Shown here piece by piece: positions 1 through 9,550 of a stretch of 64,000 nucleotides of DNA. The notes under the pieces are model-generated. The model saw nothing but the letters and a program-made list of their open reading frames with translations, was not told the DNA's origin and did no database searches. This stretch comes from Pseudomonas sp. GCEP-101 (lineage in GTDB: Bacteria > Pseudomonadota > Gammaproteobacteria > Pseudomonadales > Pseudomonadaceae), in NCBI RefSeq assembly GCF_025133575.1, contig NZ_CP104011.1, positions 2,170,001-2,234,000 on the forward strand. Direction: 5' to 3'. The translations under genes were made by a program, and so were the position numbers. Numbering within the stretch: position 1 is the first letter of the stretch; each line of letters begins with the position of its first letter.

Positions 1-21
1 ACGTCCGCCAGGAGGCACGTC

Positions 22-1224
22 ATGTCGGCCAACAAGAAACCTGTCACTACCCCTCTGCATCTGCTGCACCAGTTGTCCAACAGTCTGATCGAACACCTCG
101 AAGGTGCCTGCAAGCAGGCGCTCGTCGATTCCGAAAAGCTGCTCGCCAAGCTCGAGAAACAACGCGGCAAGGCACAGGAGAAGCTGCACAAGGCTCGCAC
201 CAAGCTGCAGGACGCGACCAAGGCCGGCAAGGCGAAGGCCCAGGCCAAGGCCAAATCCAGCATCGCTGATCTGGATGGTGCGCTGGATGTTCTGAAGGCC
301 CGTCAGACCGAGACCCGTGCCTACATCGCCAACCTCAAGCGCGATGTGCAGGAGAGCCTGAAGCTCGCCCAGGGCGTGACCAAGGTGAAGGAAGCCGCTG
401 GCAAATCCCTCGCTACCCGCAAACCGGCTGCTGCCGCTGCCAAGCCGGTGGCCAAGGCTGCTGCCAAACCGGCCGCGAAGCCCGCTGCCAAACCGGCGGC
501 CAAGCCTGCCGTGAAAGCCGCCGCCAAGCCTGCTGCGAAGCCGGCTGCCAAAGTGGCCGCGGCCAAACCCGTTGCCGCGAAAGCTGCTGCGAAGCCGGCC
601 GCTAAACCCGCTGCCAAACCGGCTGCCAAACCGGCTGCCAAGCCTGCCGCGAAGGCTGCCGCCAAACCCGCCGCGCGCACTGCTGCCGCCAAGCCTGCTG
701 CTGCCAAACCGGCTGCCAAGCCAGCGGCGAAGCCGGCGGCCAAGACTGCTGCCGCCAAACCCGCAGCAGCCAAGCCGGCCGCTAAACCTGCCGCCAAACC
801 GGCAGCCAAGCCCGCCGCGAAAGCCGCCGCGAAGCCTGCAGCCAAACCCGCTGCGAAGCCCGCCGCCGCCAAAGCGCCTGCCAAGCCCGCTGCCAAACCG
901 GCTGCCAAGCCTGCCGCGAAAGCTGCTGCCAAGCCGGCTGCCGCCAAGCCCGCTGCCGCAGCGAAACCGGCTGCTAAACCCGCTGCCAAACCGGCAGTGA
1001 AAGCAGCTGCCAAGCCTGCCGCGAAGCCGGCGGCCAAGCCTGCAGCCAAACCGGCTGCTGCCAAGCCCGCTGCTGCCAAGCCTGCAACTGCTGCCAAGCC
1101 CGCTGCTCCGGCGACTCCCAGCGCACCGGCTGCCCAGCCGAGCACGCCGGCCGCTACTCCGGTGGCCAGCGCTACTCCGGCACCGGTCGCTCCGGCCAGC
1201 AGCACCTCCTCCAGCGCTTCCTAA
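22..1224 (+). CDS. algP: AlgP, histone H1-like alanine/lysine/proline-rich protein
   Basis: Residues 1-130 are a lysine-rich, probably coiled-coil segment with many KLEKQRGKAQEKL-like stretches. Residues about 135-375 are an almost uninterrupted array of KPAA/KAAA units, and the tail is rich in A, P, S and T. This is the architecture of AlgP (AlgR3) of P. aeruginosa, a histone H1-like DNA-binding protein linked to alginate gene expression. The start is fixed by AGGAGG at 10-15, six bases before ATG. The array is encoded by near-repeats of about 12 bp, so length variation by slippage or recombination is expected. It converges with the next gene, leaving only 3 bp between the stops. Confidence 0.9.
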   Translation: MSANKKPVTTPLHLLHQLSNSLIEHLEGACKQALVDSEKLLAKLEKQRGKAQEKLHKARTKLQDATKAGKAKAQAKAKSSIADLDGALDVLKARQTETRAYIANLKRDVQESLKLAQGVTKVKEAAGKSLATRKPAAAAAKPVAKAAAKPAAKPAAKPAAKPAVKAAAKPAAKPAAKVAAAKPVAAKAAAKPAAKPAAKPAAKPAAKPAAKAAAKPAARTAAAKPAAAKPAAKPAAKPAAKTAAAKPAAAKPAAKPAAKPAAKPAAKAAAKPAAKPAAKPAAAKAPAKPAAKPAAKPAAKAAAKPAAAKPAAAAKPAAKPAAKPAVKAAAKPAAKPAAKPAAKPAAAKPAAAKPATAAKPAAPATPSAPAAQPSTPAATPVASATPAPVAPASSTSSSAS

Positions 1225-1227
1225 GGC

Positions 1228-1692
1228 TCAGGAGTGGCTCGCCGCGGTGCGCAGGGTTTCCCGCGCATCGCGGCGCAAGCCGCCCGCTTCACCTGCCGCG
1301 GCGTCCAGCCAGCGCGCCAGGTCCTCTGCTTCACCCCGTGGCCAATCCCGCGCCACTGCTTCCAGTCTTCCCAGCAGCACCTTCTCCGCCTCCAGCTCGA
1401 GCTGCTTGATCTGCTCGCGCAGCGGCCCCAGCTCAGCCTCCTCGTTCGCCGCTTCGCGCCAGCGCTGACGCAGCGAGCGCAGTGGCACGATCACCGTTTC
1501 CCGCCATACCCGCGCCGTGCTGTCCAGCGCGTCCATGCGCGGTGGGGAAAAGGCCACGCCGGTGCTGCCCAGCCACGCCGAAGCGAGCAGCAGGCAGACA
1601 TCCGCGCCGCCTTCCTGAAGCGACAGGCAAGCCGCCTCAACCCCAGGGCGGGCGTAGAGTTGCAGCGCATACGACCAGACATCATCAGACAT
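1228..1692 (-). CDS. TIGR02444-type conserved protein
   Basis: A 154-residue soluble protein with no signal peptide. The N-terminus reads MSDDVWSYALQLYARPGVE and is followed by a conserved CLLLASAWLG-like helix; the C-terminal half is charged and helical. It resembles the small TIGR02444 family found beside algP and the ABC-F gene in pseudomonads. No enzymatic motif is visible and the function is unknown. It diverges from the ABC-F gene with only 47 bp between the two starts, so the promoters must be compact or overlapping. Confidence 0.75.
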   Translation of the reverse strand: MSDDVWSYALQLYARPGVEAACLSLQEGGADVCLLLASAWLGSTGVAFSPPRMDALDSTARVWRETVIVPLRSLRQRWREAANEEAELGPLREQIKQLELEAEKVLLGRLEAVARDWPRGEAEDLARWLDAAAGEAGGLRRDARETLRTAASHS

Positions 1693-1739
1693 AGAGCACC
1701 CACAGCGATTGCCAGGCGAAGCTGATAAACTCCGCCGCC

Positions 1740-3649
<1,910 letters not shown>

Positions 3650-3650
<1 letters not shown>

Positions 3651-4210
3651 TGGATGACGTGAATCTGCTGGTGGCGTGGAGCGAACCGCTGCTGCGCGGC
3701 GGGCAGATCATCCTCATCCTGCTGCTGGCGTGGCTGGTGCAACGTGTGGTGACGCGCGCCATCAGCCGCCTCGGCGAGCGTTACCCGATGCCGCCGGAGC
3801 TGTTGCTGCCGCTGCGCGGCGGCCTGCGCTGGCTGATCATGGGCTCGGCAGTGATGCTGGTGCTGGAGCGCCTGGGCGTCTCCGCCGATGTGCTCTGGGC
3901 CGCGCTCACCGGCTTCGCCGCCGTGGCGGCGGTGGCCTTCTTCGCCATCTGGAGCGTGCTCTCCAACCTGTTCTGCGCGCTGATGATCTTCACCATGGGG
4001 CCGTTCCGCCTGGGGGATCGCGTGGAGGTCATCGAGTCCGCCGACAAGCCGGGCGTGAAGGGGCGGGTGATCGCCATCAACCTGCTCTACACCACCCTGG
4101 AAGAGGTCAACGAAGACGGCACGCCGGGCGCCCTGCTGCAGGTGCCGAACAACCTGTTCTTCCAGAAGGCCATCCGCCGCTGGCGCGGACCGAATTTCCC
4201 CACCACCTGA
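3650..4210 (+). CDS. Small mechanosensitive channel (MscS family)
   Basis: A 186-residue protein with about three transmembrane helices (residues about 12-30, 55-75, 82-105). The last carries the Gly/Ala-rich pore-helix pattern LTGFAAVAAVAFFAIWSVLSN, followed by the MscS beta domain (GPFRLGDRVEVIE, then a VPNN segment near the end). It is much shorter than E. coli MscS (286 residues) and lacks the full C-terminal alpha/beta domain. The ATG at 3650 was preferred to the in-frame GTG at 3647 because it shares one base with the yheS stop. It likely releases solutes under membrane tension, though gating by a short form is not certain. Confidence 0.85.
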
Positions 4211-4226
4211 ACGGACGTCCCCCACT

Positions 4227-4985
4227 ATGGAATGGCTCACAAGCCCTGAGATCTGGGTTGCCTTTCTGACCCTGACTGCCCTGGAAATCGTCCTGGGCAT
4301 CGACAACATCATCTTCATCTCGATCCTGGTCGGCCGCCTGCCCGCTGCCCAGCAACCCAAGGCCCGCTTCTTCGGCCTCGCGCTGGCGATGGGCACGCGC
4401 ATCCTGCTGCTGCTCTCGATCACCTGGGTGATGCGCCTGACCGCGGACCTGTTCACCGTGTTCGACCACGGCATCTCCGGGCGCGACCTGATCCTGTTCT
4501 TCGGCGGCCTGTTCCTGCTGTTCAAGAGCACCATGGAAATCTTCCACAGCCTCGAAGGCGCGGAAGAGGGCGAGCAGCAGGGCGGCAAGTCGCGCGGCTT
4601 CATGGGCATCATCATCCAGATCGCGATCATCGACATCGTCTTCTCCCTGGATTCGGTGATCACCGCCGTGGGTCTGGTGCAGCACGTGCCGGTGATGGTC
4701 GCGGCCATCGTCATCTCGGTGGGCGTGATGATGCTGTCGGCCGGCACCATCAGCGCCTTCATCGAGAAGCACCCGTCGCTGAAGATGCTCGCGCTGTCCT
4801 TCCTCATCGTGGTCGGCACCGTGCTGATCGCCGAGGCCTTCGAGATCCACGTGCCCAAGGGCTACGTGTACTTCGCCATGGCCTTCTCGCTGGCGGTGGA
4901 GGCGATCAACATCCGCCTGCGCGGCGCTCTCGCGCGCAAGCGCGGCGAGGAGCCGGTGAAGCTGCGCAAGGACATCCCGAGCTGA
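4227..4985 (+). CDS. TerC family integral membrane protein
   Basis: A 252-residue protein with seven or so transmembrane helices. It carries the two family signatures: an acidic motif in helix 1 (EIVLGIDNIIFISIL) and its internal repeat (IAIIDIVFSLDSVITAVGL). These intramembrane Asp residues are diagnostic of TerC/Alx/YoaE proteins, some of which export manganese. It lies 16 bp after the MscS gene in the same direction and is followed by a strong terminator, so yheS, the MscS gene and this gene probably form one unit. The transported ion cannot be told from sequence. Confidence 0.88.
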   Translation: MEWLTSPEIWVAFLTLTALEIVLGIDNIIFISILVGRLPAAQQPKARFFGLALAMGTRILLLLSITWVMRLTADLFTVFDHGISGRDLILFFGGLFLLFKSTMEIFHSLEGAEEGEQQGGKSRGFMGIIIQIAIIDIVFSLDSVITAVGLVQHVPVMVAAIVISVGVMMLSAGTISAFIEKHPSLKMLALSFLIVVGTVLIAEAFEIHVPKGYVYFAMAFSLAVEAINIRLRGALARKRGEEPVKLRKDIPS

Positions 4986-5003
4986 TCGAGCTGTCGTGAA
5001 CGC

Positions 5004-5030
5004 AAAAGCCCGGCCCAGTGCCGGGCTTTT
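5004..5030 (+). terminator. Rho-independent terminator after TerC gene
   Basis: An 11-bp perfect stem AAAAGCCCGGC / GCCGGGCTTTT with a 5-base loop lies 18 bp past the stop codon. The A and T tracts make it potentially bidirectional. Confidence 0.9.
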
Positions 5031-5041
5031 GCTTTGGCTTT

Positions 5042-5122
5042 TGTAGGAGCGAGCTTGCTCGCGAACAGAGGCTCCCGGCGACACCAGCGCTGGGCAGTTC
5101 GCGAGCAAGCTCGCTCCTACAG
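5042..5122. repeat. REP pair (REPIN-like inverted doublet)
   Basis: The left arm TGTAGGAGCGAGCTTGCTCG at 5042 and the right arm CGAGCAAGCTCGCTCCTACA ending near 5121 are inverted copies of one REP sequence, with about 30 bp of unrelated sequence between them. The same doublet recurs at 21589-21660 and twice within 55434-55690. Confidence 0.9.
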
Positions 5123-5227
5123 GTTCATCCGACCTTCGTCGGGCAGGCTGGGCGGCATCGCGCGACTGAGGCACACTGGCCACCCGTAACAAATGATTGC
5201 GCCTGCCTGGGCGCCATGAGGTCCGCC

Positions 5228-5857
5228 ATGCTCGCCAGTACCTGGTTCGCCTTCTTCATCGCCTGCTGGGTGATCAGCCTGTCGCCCGGCGCCGGGGCCA
5301 TTGCCTCGATGTCCTGCGGCCTGCAATACGGTTTCTGGCGCGGCTACTGGAATGCCTTGGGCCTGCAGATCGGCCTGGCGCTGCAGATCGCCATCGTCGC
5401 CGCCGGCGTCGGCGCGCTGCTGTCGGCGTCCGCGGTGGCTTTCAGCGCGATCAAATGGTTCGGCGTGGTCTACCTGGTGTACCTCGCCTATCGCCAGTGG
5501 ACCGCCGCGCCGCAGGTCATGACCGCCAGCGGCGAGCGCCCCATCGGCCGGCCGCTGACCCTGGTGTTGCGCGGCTTCCTGGTCAACGCCAGCAACCCCA
5601 AGGCGGTGATCTTCATGCTCGCGGTGCTGCCGCAGTTCGTCGACCCGCACCGGCCGATGGCGATCCAGTACGTGATCATGGGCGCGACCATGATCACCGT
5701 GGACCTGATCGTCATGGCCGGCTACACCGGTCTTGCCGCCCGCGTGCTGCGCGCCCTGCGCTCGCAGCGCCAGCAGCGGGTGATGAATCGCACCTTCGCC
5801 ACCCTCTTCGTGGGGGCTGCCGCGCTGCTCGCCACCGTTCGCCGCGCGCCGGCCTGA
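5228..5857 (+). CDS. LysE/RhtB family amino-acid exporter
   Basis: A 209-residue hydrophobic protein with six predicted helices. It carries the LysE/RhtB N-terminal signature, here CWVISLSPGAGAIASMSCGL, and the conserved GFLVNASNPKAVIFMLAVLPQF segment mid-protein. The ATG at 5228 is chosen because GAGG at 5218-5221 is well placed; the upstream in-frame ATG at 5216 lies within that site. The family exports basic or neutral amino acids, or homoserine-type compounds, by proton exchange. The substrate cannot be deduced. It is monocistronic, followed by a perfect hairpin and then the iron-permease gene. Confidence 0.88.
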   Translation: MLASTWFAFFIACWVISLSPGAGAIASMSCGLQYGFWRGYWNALGLQIGLALQIAIVAAGVGALLSASAVAFSAIKWFGVVYLVYLAYRQWTAAPQVMTASGERPIGRPLTLVLRGFLVNASNPKAVIFMLAVLPQFVDPHRPMAIQYVIMGATMITVDLIVMAGYTGLAARVLRALRSQRQQRVMNRTFATLFVGAAALLATVRRAPA

Positions 5858-5875
5858 GCGGTGTTTCCCGGGGGT

Positions 5876-5899
5876 CCGGACGTCGCTTTGGACGTCCGG
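5876..5899. other. Perfect hairpin without T tract
   Basis: CCGGACGTC / GACGTCCGG pair perfectly around a GCTTTG loop, 18 bp after the LysE-family stop. There is no T run, so it may be a weak terminator, an mRNA 3'-end stabiliser or a protein-binding palindrome. Confidence 0.5.
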
Positions 5900-5954
5900 G
5901 ATGCGACCGGGCAGGACATTGTCCTTGCATCGACGGAAACCTGAGGTGACAATT

Positions 5955-5978
5955 TAATCTCTTTCATTCTCATTTAAC
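5955..5978 (+). promoter_or_regulatory. Candidate Fur box upstream of FTR1 gene
   Basis: Read on the minus strand this AT-rich stretch contains AATGAGAATGAAAGAGAT, resembling the repeated (A/G)AT-type hexamers of gamma-proteobacterial Fur sites. It lies 8-31 bp before the ATG of an iron permease in otherwise GC-rich DNA. It was matched by eye only. Confidence 0.5.
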
Positions 5979-5985
5979 TTTCCGT

Positions 5986-7887
5986 ATGCGCCCCTCCAAA
6001 CTGTTCATCTGGCTGTTGCCGCTGGTCGGCCTTTTCAGCCTTGGAGCTCAAGCCGACACGGCTGTCGACCCCTCCCAAGCCCTTCACCTGCTCAGCTATC
6101 TCGCTGCTGACTACCCGCCCACCGTCACCGACGGCAAGGTCGTGGACGAGAGCGAATACAAGGAGCAACTGGAGTTCGTCGGCAATCTGCAGGCGCTGAT
6201 CGCCACCCTGCCGGCCGTCCCGGGCCGCGCGGACCTGGAGAAGGACGCCGCTGGCCTCAAGCAGGCCATCGAGCAGCGTCTGCCGGGCAAGCAGGTTGCC
6301 CAGCAGGCCCGTCACCTTGAAGCGCGCGTGGTCGACCTGTACCAGGTGGTGCAGACCCCTTCGATCACCCCGGACCCGACCCGCGCCGCCGAGATCTACA
6401 CCCAGCAGTGCTCGATCTGCCACGGTGATGCCGGCAAGGGCGACGGCCCCGCAGGGATCGGCCTGGATCCGCCGCCGGCCAACCTGACCGACCGGGCGCG
6501 CCTGGACCACCTGAGCCTGTACGACCTGCGCAACGTCATCGGCCTGGGCGTGGCGGGCACCGACATGCCGGCCTTCGCCGACCAGCTCGACGAGCGTCAA
6601 CGCTGGGACCTGGCTGCCTACATCGCCGGCCTCAGCGCGGCCCAGGCCAAGGTCGATCCGGCCCACGCCTACCCGCTGGCGAACCTGGCGACCCAGACCC
6701 CGGCGGAAGTCGCCGAGCGCGATGGCGAGGCCGCGGCCGACAGCTTCCGCGCCCTGCGCGCGCATCCGCCGCTGGAGCACCGCGGCCCGGCCCAGCAGAT
6801 CGACTACACCACTGCGACCCTGGACAAGAGCTTCGCCGTCTACCGCTCCGGCGACCACGATCAGGCCTATGACCTGTCCGTGGCGGCCTATCTGGAAGGC
6901 TTCGAGCTGGTGGAAAGCTCGCTGGACAACGTCGACGCCGACCTGCGCAAGGCCACCGAGAAGCAGCTGATGGCCTACCGCCAGGCGCTGCGCGATGGCC
7001 TCCCGGAAGCCGACGTGGCGCAACAGCTGGAGCTGGCCAAGGCCAAGCTGGCCGATGCCGCCAAGGCCCTGAGCGGCGATTCGCTGAGCTTCTCCATCAG
7101 CTTCGTCTCGGCCCTGCTGATCCTCCTGCGCGAAGGCGTGGAGGCGATCCTGGTGCTGGCCGCGATCCTCGCCTTCCTGCGCAACACCGGGCAGGAGAAG
7201 GCCGCGCGCGGCGTGCACATCGGCTGGGGCCTGGCCTTCGTCGCCGGCTTCGCCACCTGGGCGGTCGCCGCCTACGTGATCGACATCGGCGGCGCCCAGC
7301 GCGAGCTGATGGAAGGTTTCACCTCCCTGTTCGCCTGCGTGATGGTGCTCTGGCTCGGCGTGTGGATGCACGATCGCCGCCACGCCGCCGCCTGGCAGGA
7401 TTACATCCGCAGCAGCCTGGTGGGCGGCGGCGGCCGCTTCGGCTTCGCCGTGCTGGCGTTCTTCTCGGTCTACCGCGAGCTGTTCGAGGTCATCCTGTTC
7501 TACGAGACCCTCTGGCTGCAGGCCGGCCCGGCCGGGCACAACGCGGTGATCGCCGGGGCGGGCACCGCCGTGGTGATCCTGATCGCCATCGCCTTCGTCA
7601 TCCTGCGTGGCTCGGCGAAGCTGCCGCTGAAGCTGTTCTTCACCGTCAACGCCGCGCTGCTCTGCGCCCTGTCGGTGGTCTTCGCCGGCCATGGCGTGGT
7701 CGCCCTGCAGGAAGCCGGCGTGATCGGTACCCGCCCTGTGCCGTTCTTCGACTTCGACTGGCTCGGCATCAAGGCCGACGCCTACTCGCTGTCGGCCCAG
7801 GCCCTGGCGCTGCTGGCGGTGGCCGTGCTCTACGGGCGCAGCTTCGTCTCCGAGCGCCGCAAGGCGGCGGAGATCGCCGCGTCTTGA
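5986..7887 (+). CDS. Iron permease FTR1 domain fused to a cytochrome c
   Basis: A 633-residue protein. A signal peptide (residues 1-23, ending near AQA) leads to a periplasmic region with a heme c site, CSICH at 142-146, then a helical stretch (about 230-365) and a C-terminal multi-helix FTR1 permease domain (about 370-625). Two REXXE iron-passage motifs are visible: REGVE at 382-386 and RELFE at 497-501. In yeast FTR1 such motifs carry ferric iron coupled to an oxidase; here the fused cytochrome could oxidise ferrous iron or pass electrons on. Bacterial EfeU/FTR1 proteins are relatives. A candidate Fur site precedes the gene and a 13-bp-stem terminator follows, so it is probably a single iron-regulated unit. 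Confidence 0.88.
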   Translation: MRPSKLFIWLLPLVGLFSLGAQADTAVDPSQALHLLSYLAADYPPTVTDGKVVDESEYKEQLEFVGNLQALIATLPAVPGRADLEKDAAGLKQAIEQRLPGKQVAQQARHLEARVVDLYQVVQTPSITPDPTRAAEIYTQQCSICHGDAGKGDGPAGIGLDPPPANLTDRARLDHLSLYDLRNVIGLGVAGTDMPAFADQLDERQRWDLAAYIAGLSAAQAKVDPAHAYPLANLATQTPAEVAERDGEAAADSFRALRAHPPLEHRGPAQQIDYTTATLDKSFAVYRSGDHDQAYDLSVAAYLEGFELVESSLDNVDADLRKATEKQLMAYRQALRDGLPEADVAQQLELAKAKLADAAKALSGDSLSFSISFVSALLILLREGVEAILVLAAILAFLRNTGQEKAARGVHIGWGLAFVAGFATWAVAAYVIDIGGAQRELMEGFTSLFACVMVLWLGVWMHDRRHAAAWQDYIRSSLVGGGGRFGFAVLAFFSVYRELFEVILFYETLWLQAGPAGHNAVIAGAGTAVVILIAIAFVILRGSAKLPLKLFFTVNAALLCALSVVFAGHGVVALQEAGVIGTRPVPFFDFDWLGIKADAYSLSAQALALLAVAVLYGRSFVSERRKAAEIAAS

Positions 7888-7905
7888 GGCAATAGCCAAG
7901 CGACA

Positions 7906-7941
7906 CACGACGGCCAGTGCGATACTGGCCGTCGTGCTTTT
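7906..7941 (+). terminator. Strong terminator after FTR1 gene
   Basis: A 13-bp perfect stem, CACGACGGCCAGT / ACTGGCCGTCGTG, with a GCGAT loop, followed by CTTTT. It ends immediately before the ribosome-binding site of the next gene. Confidence 0.88.
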
Positions 7942-7961
7942 CGAAGGAAGGTTTTCCCCCG

Positions 7962-8432
7962 ATGCGTATCTGGATCGACGCCGACGCCTGCCCGCGCGCG
8001 GCCAAGGAGCTGGTGGCGAAGTTCGCCCTCAAGCGCAAGCTGGAGGTGGTGATGGTCGCCGGCCAGCCCGTGGCCAAGCCGCCGTTCGCCTGCGTCAGCC
8101 TGATAGTGGTCCCCAGCGGGATGGACGCCGCCGACGATTACCTGGTGGAGCAGGCCGAGCCCGGCGACCTGGTGATCTGCAGCGACGTGCCGCTGGCCGA
8201 TCGGCTGGTGAAGAAGGGCGTCGATGCGCTGGACCCGCGCGGCCGCGAGTTCGACGAAAAGAACATGGGCGAGCGCCTGGCGGTGCGCAACCTGTTCACC
8301 GACCTGCGCGAGCAGGGGCAGGTGGGCGGCGGACAGGCACCCTATGGCGACAAGGACCGGCAGGCCTTCGCCAATGGCCTGGACCGGCTGCTGACGCGGT
8401 TGATGCGCGAGGCAGAGGCGCGCAAGGCCTGA
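7962..8432 (+). CDS. yaiI: YaiI/YqxD family protein (UPF0178)
   Basis: A 156-residue soluble protein beginning MRIWIDADACPRAAKEL, the family signature containing the Asp-Ala-Asp-Ala-Cys-Pro motif. Conserved GDLVICSDVPLADR and LDPRGREF segments follow. Length matches the family (about 150). The fold is PIN-like and a nuclease role has been suggested, but the function is not established. GGAAGG at 7945-7950 is the ribosome-binding site for this ATG. The gene is flanked by terminators on both sides. Confidence 0.9.
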   Translation: MRIWIDADACPRAAKELVAKFALKRKLEVVMVAGQPVAKPPFACVSLIVVPSGMDAADDYLVEQAEPGDLVICSDVPLADRLVKKGVDALDPRGREFDEKNMGERLAVRNLFTDLREQGQVGGGQAPYGDKDRQAFANGLDRLLTRLMREAEARKA

Positions 8433-8441
8433 TTCGGCCTG

Positions 8442-8479
8442 AAACGAAAACGCCCGGCATTGCCGGGCGTTTTCGTTTC
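8442..8479 (+). terminator. Terminator after yaiI
   Basis: A long near-perfect stem with arms GAAAACGCCCGGCA and TGCCGGGCGTTTTC, starting ten bases past the stop codon. Confidence 0.92.
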
Positions 8480-8489
8480 AGCATGGCGC

Positions 8490-8690
8490 TTTCGTAGGAG
8501 CGGAGCTTCTCCGCGACGCTTGTCTGTAAGGCAAGCCATTGACGGACAGATACATCAGTACTCGGGTCAGCCCTCACCCTAACCTAACCCCTCCCAGGGG
8601 GAGAGGGGACCGTTCGGCGCAGGATGAAGCCGGGGCGTCAGCCGGCACAATCTGCCCCCTCTCCCTGAGGGAGAGGGTTGGGGTAAGGGG
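8490..8690. repeat. REP copy plus dispersed 120-bp inverted-end element (copy A)
   Basis: This fills most of the gene-free 8433-8743 interval. A single REP variant, CGTAGGAGCGGAGCTTCTCC, lies at about 8493-8518. At 8571-8690 is an element whose ends are CCCTCACCCTAACC and GGTTGGGGTAAGGGG, with an internal core GCGCAGGATGAA and CAGCCGGCAC. Related copies lie at 20413, 38440 and 47318. No coding sequence is seen in this interval. Confidence 0.88.
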
Positions 8691-8743
8691 GATGCGCAGG
8701 CACAGACCTTCCGGGGAGGACAGTTGCTCCTGCGAGTTCTCCC

Positions 8744-9397
8744 TCAGGCCAGCTCCAGCACCCGATCCACCGCCTTGTTGATGCCGCTGGCAGCTTCGGC
8801 GATGGACTGCGCGAGCATATAGGCCGGGGTGGTGACCAGCTTGTGGTCCTTGTCCTCGACGATATCTTCCACGGCGCAGTCGACGTGCTTGGCGCCCATG
8901 CGGGTCAGCGCCTGGGCCGTGCCCTCGTCGGTGCCAATGGTGCATTCCACGCCGGCGCCGTAGATGCGCGCGGCGATCGCCGGGGCGATGCAGAGCAGAC
9001 CGACCGGCTTCTTCGCCGCGGCGAAGGCCTTGGCCAGGGCGAGCACGTCCGGCTGCACCTCGCACTGGTCGCCCTTGAAGGCGAAGTCGCTCAGGTTCTT
9101 CGCCGCGCCGAAGCCGCCGGGCACGACCAGCGCGTCGAAGTCCTCGACCTTGGCATCGCGCACGTCTTTCACGTCGCCGCGGGCGATGCGCGCCGATTCC
9201 ACCAGCACGTTGCGGCTCTCGGCCATCTCCTCGCCGGTGAGGTGATTCACCACGTGGTGCTGGGCGATGTCGGGGGCGAAGCACTGCACCTGGGCGCCGC
9301 GCTGGGAGAGGCGCAGCAGGGTGATCACGCTTTCGTGGATCTCGGCGCCGTCATAGACGCCGCAGCCGGAGAGGATGACGGCAACTTTCTTCTGCAT
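8744..9397 (-). CDS. elbB: ElbB, DJ-1/PfpI-type class I glutamine amidotransferase-like protein
   Basis: A 217-residue protein starting MQKKVAVILSGCGVYDGAEI, the ElbB (isoprenoid biosynthesis, 'enhancing lycopene biosynthesis 2') signature. It carries DALVVPGGFGAAKNL and the nucleophile-elbow-like LLCIAPAIAARI of the DJ-1/PfpI superfamily. E. coli ElbB has glyoxalase activity reported in vitro; its link to isoprenoids is genetic. No signal peptide is present. It is transcribed away from the neighbouring sterol-desaturase-type gene, with about 150 bp between starts. Confidence 0.88.
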   Translation of the reverse strand: MQKKVAVILSGCGVYDGAEIHESVITLLRLSQRGAQVQCFAPDIAQHHVVNHLTGEEMAESRNVLVESARIARGDVKDVRDAKVEDFDALVVPGGFGAAKNLSDFAFKGDQCEVQPDVLALAKAFAAAKKPVGLLCIAPAIAARIYGAGVECTIGTDEGTAQALTRMGAKHVDCAVEDIVEDKDHKLVTTPAYMLAQSIAEAASGINKAVDRVLELA

Positions 9398-9550
9398 GTA
9401 CTGCTCCTGTTCGAAGATGCCGGGCGTGTCGCGATATGCCGCCCGGGTTGTCGCCGGCGGCCGGGGCCGGCGTGGGAGTAGGGGCTAGGATCAATCGTCA
9501 GGGCGCTGCGCCCTGAGGCCTTCCCATAAGCATAACGACTCGGCCGCGCC

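Noticed and set aside
321..1205. Long minus-strand reading frame of Ala/Gly/Leu repeats opposite algP
   Set aside because: It is the mirror of the KPAA-encoding repeats; low complexity, no ribosome-binding site and no family resemblance.
8571..8690. Intrinsic terminators made of CCCTCTCCC/GGGAGAGGG stems
   Set aside because: These stems belong to a dispersed element recurring at four places and lack T tracts in the right position.
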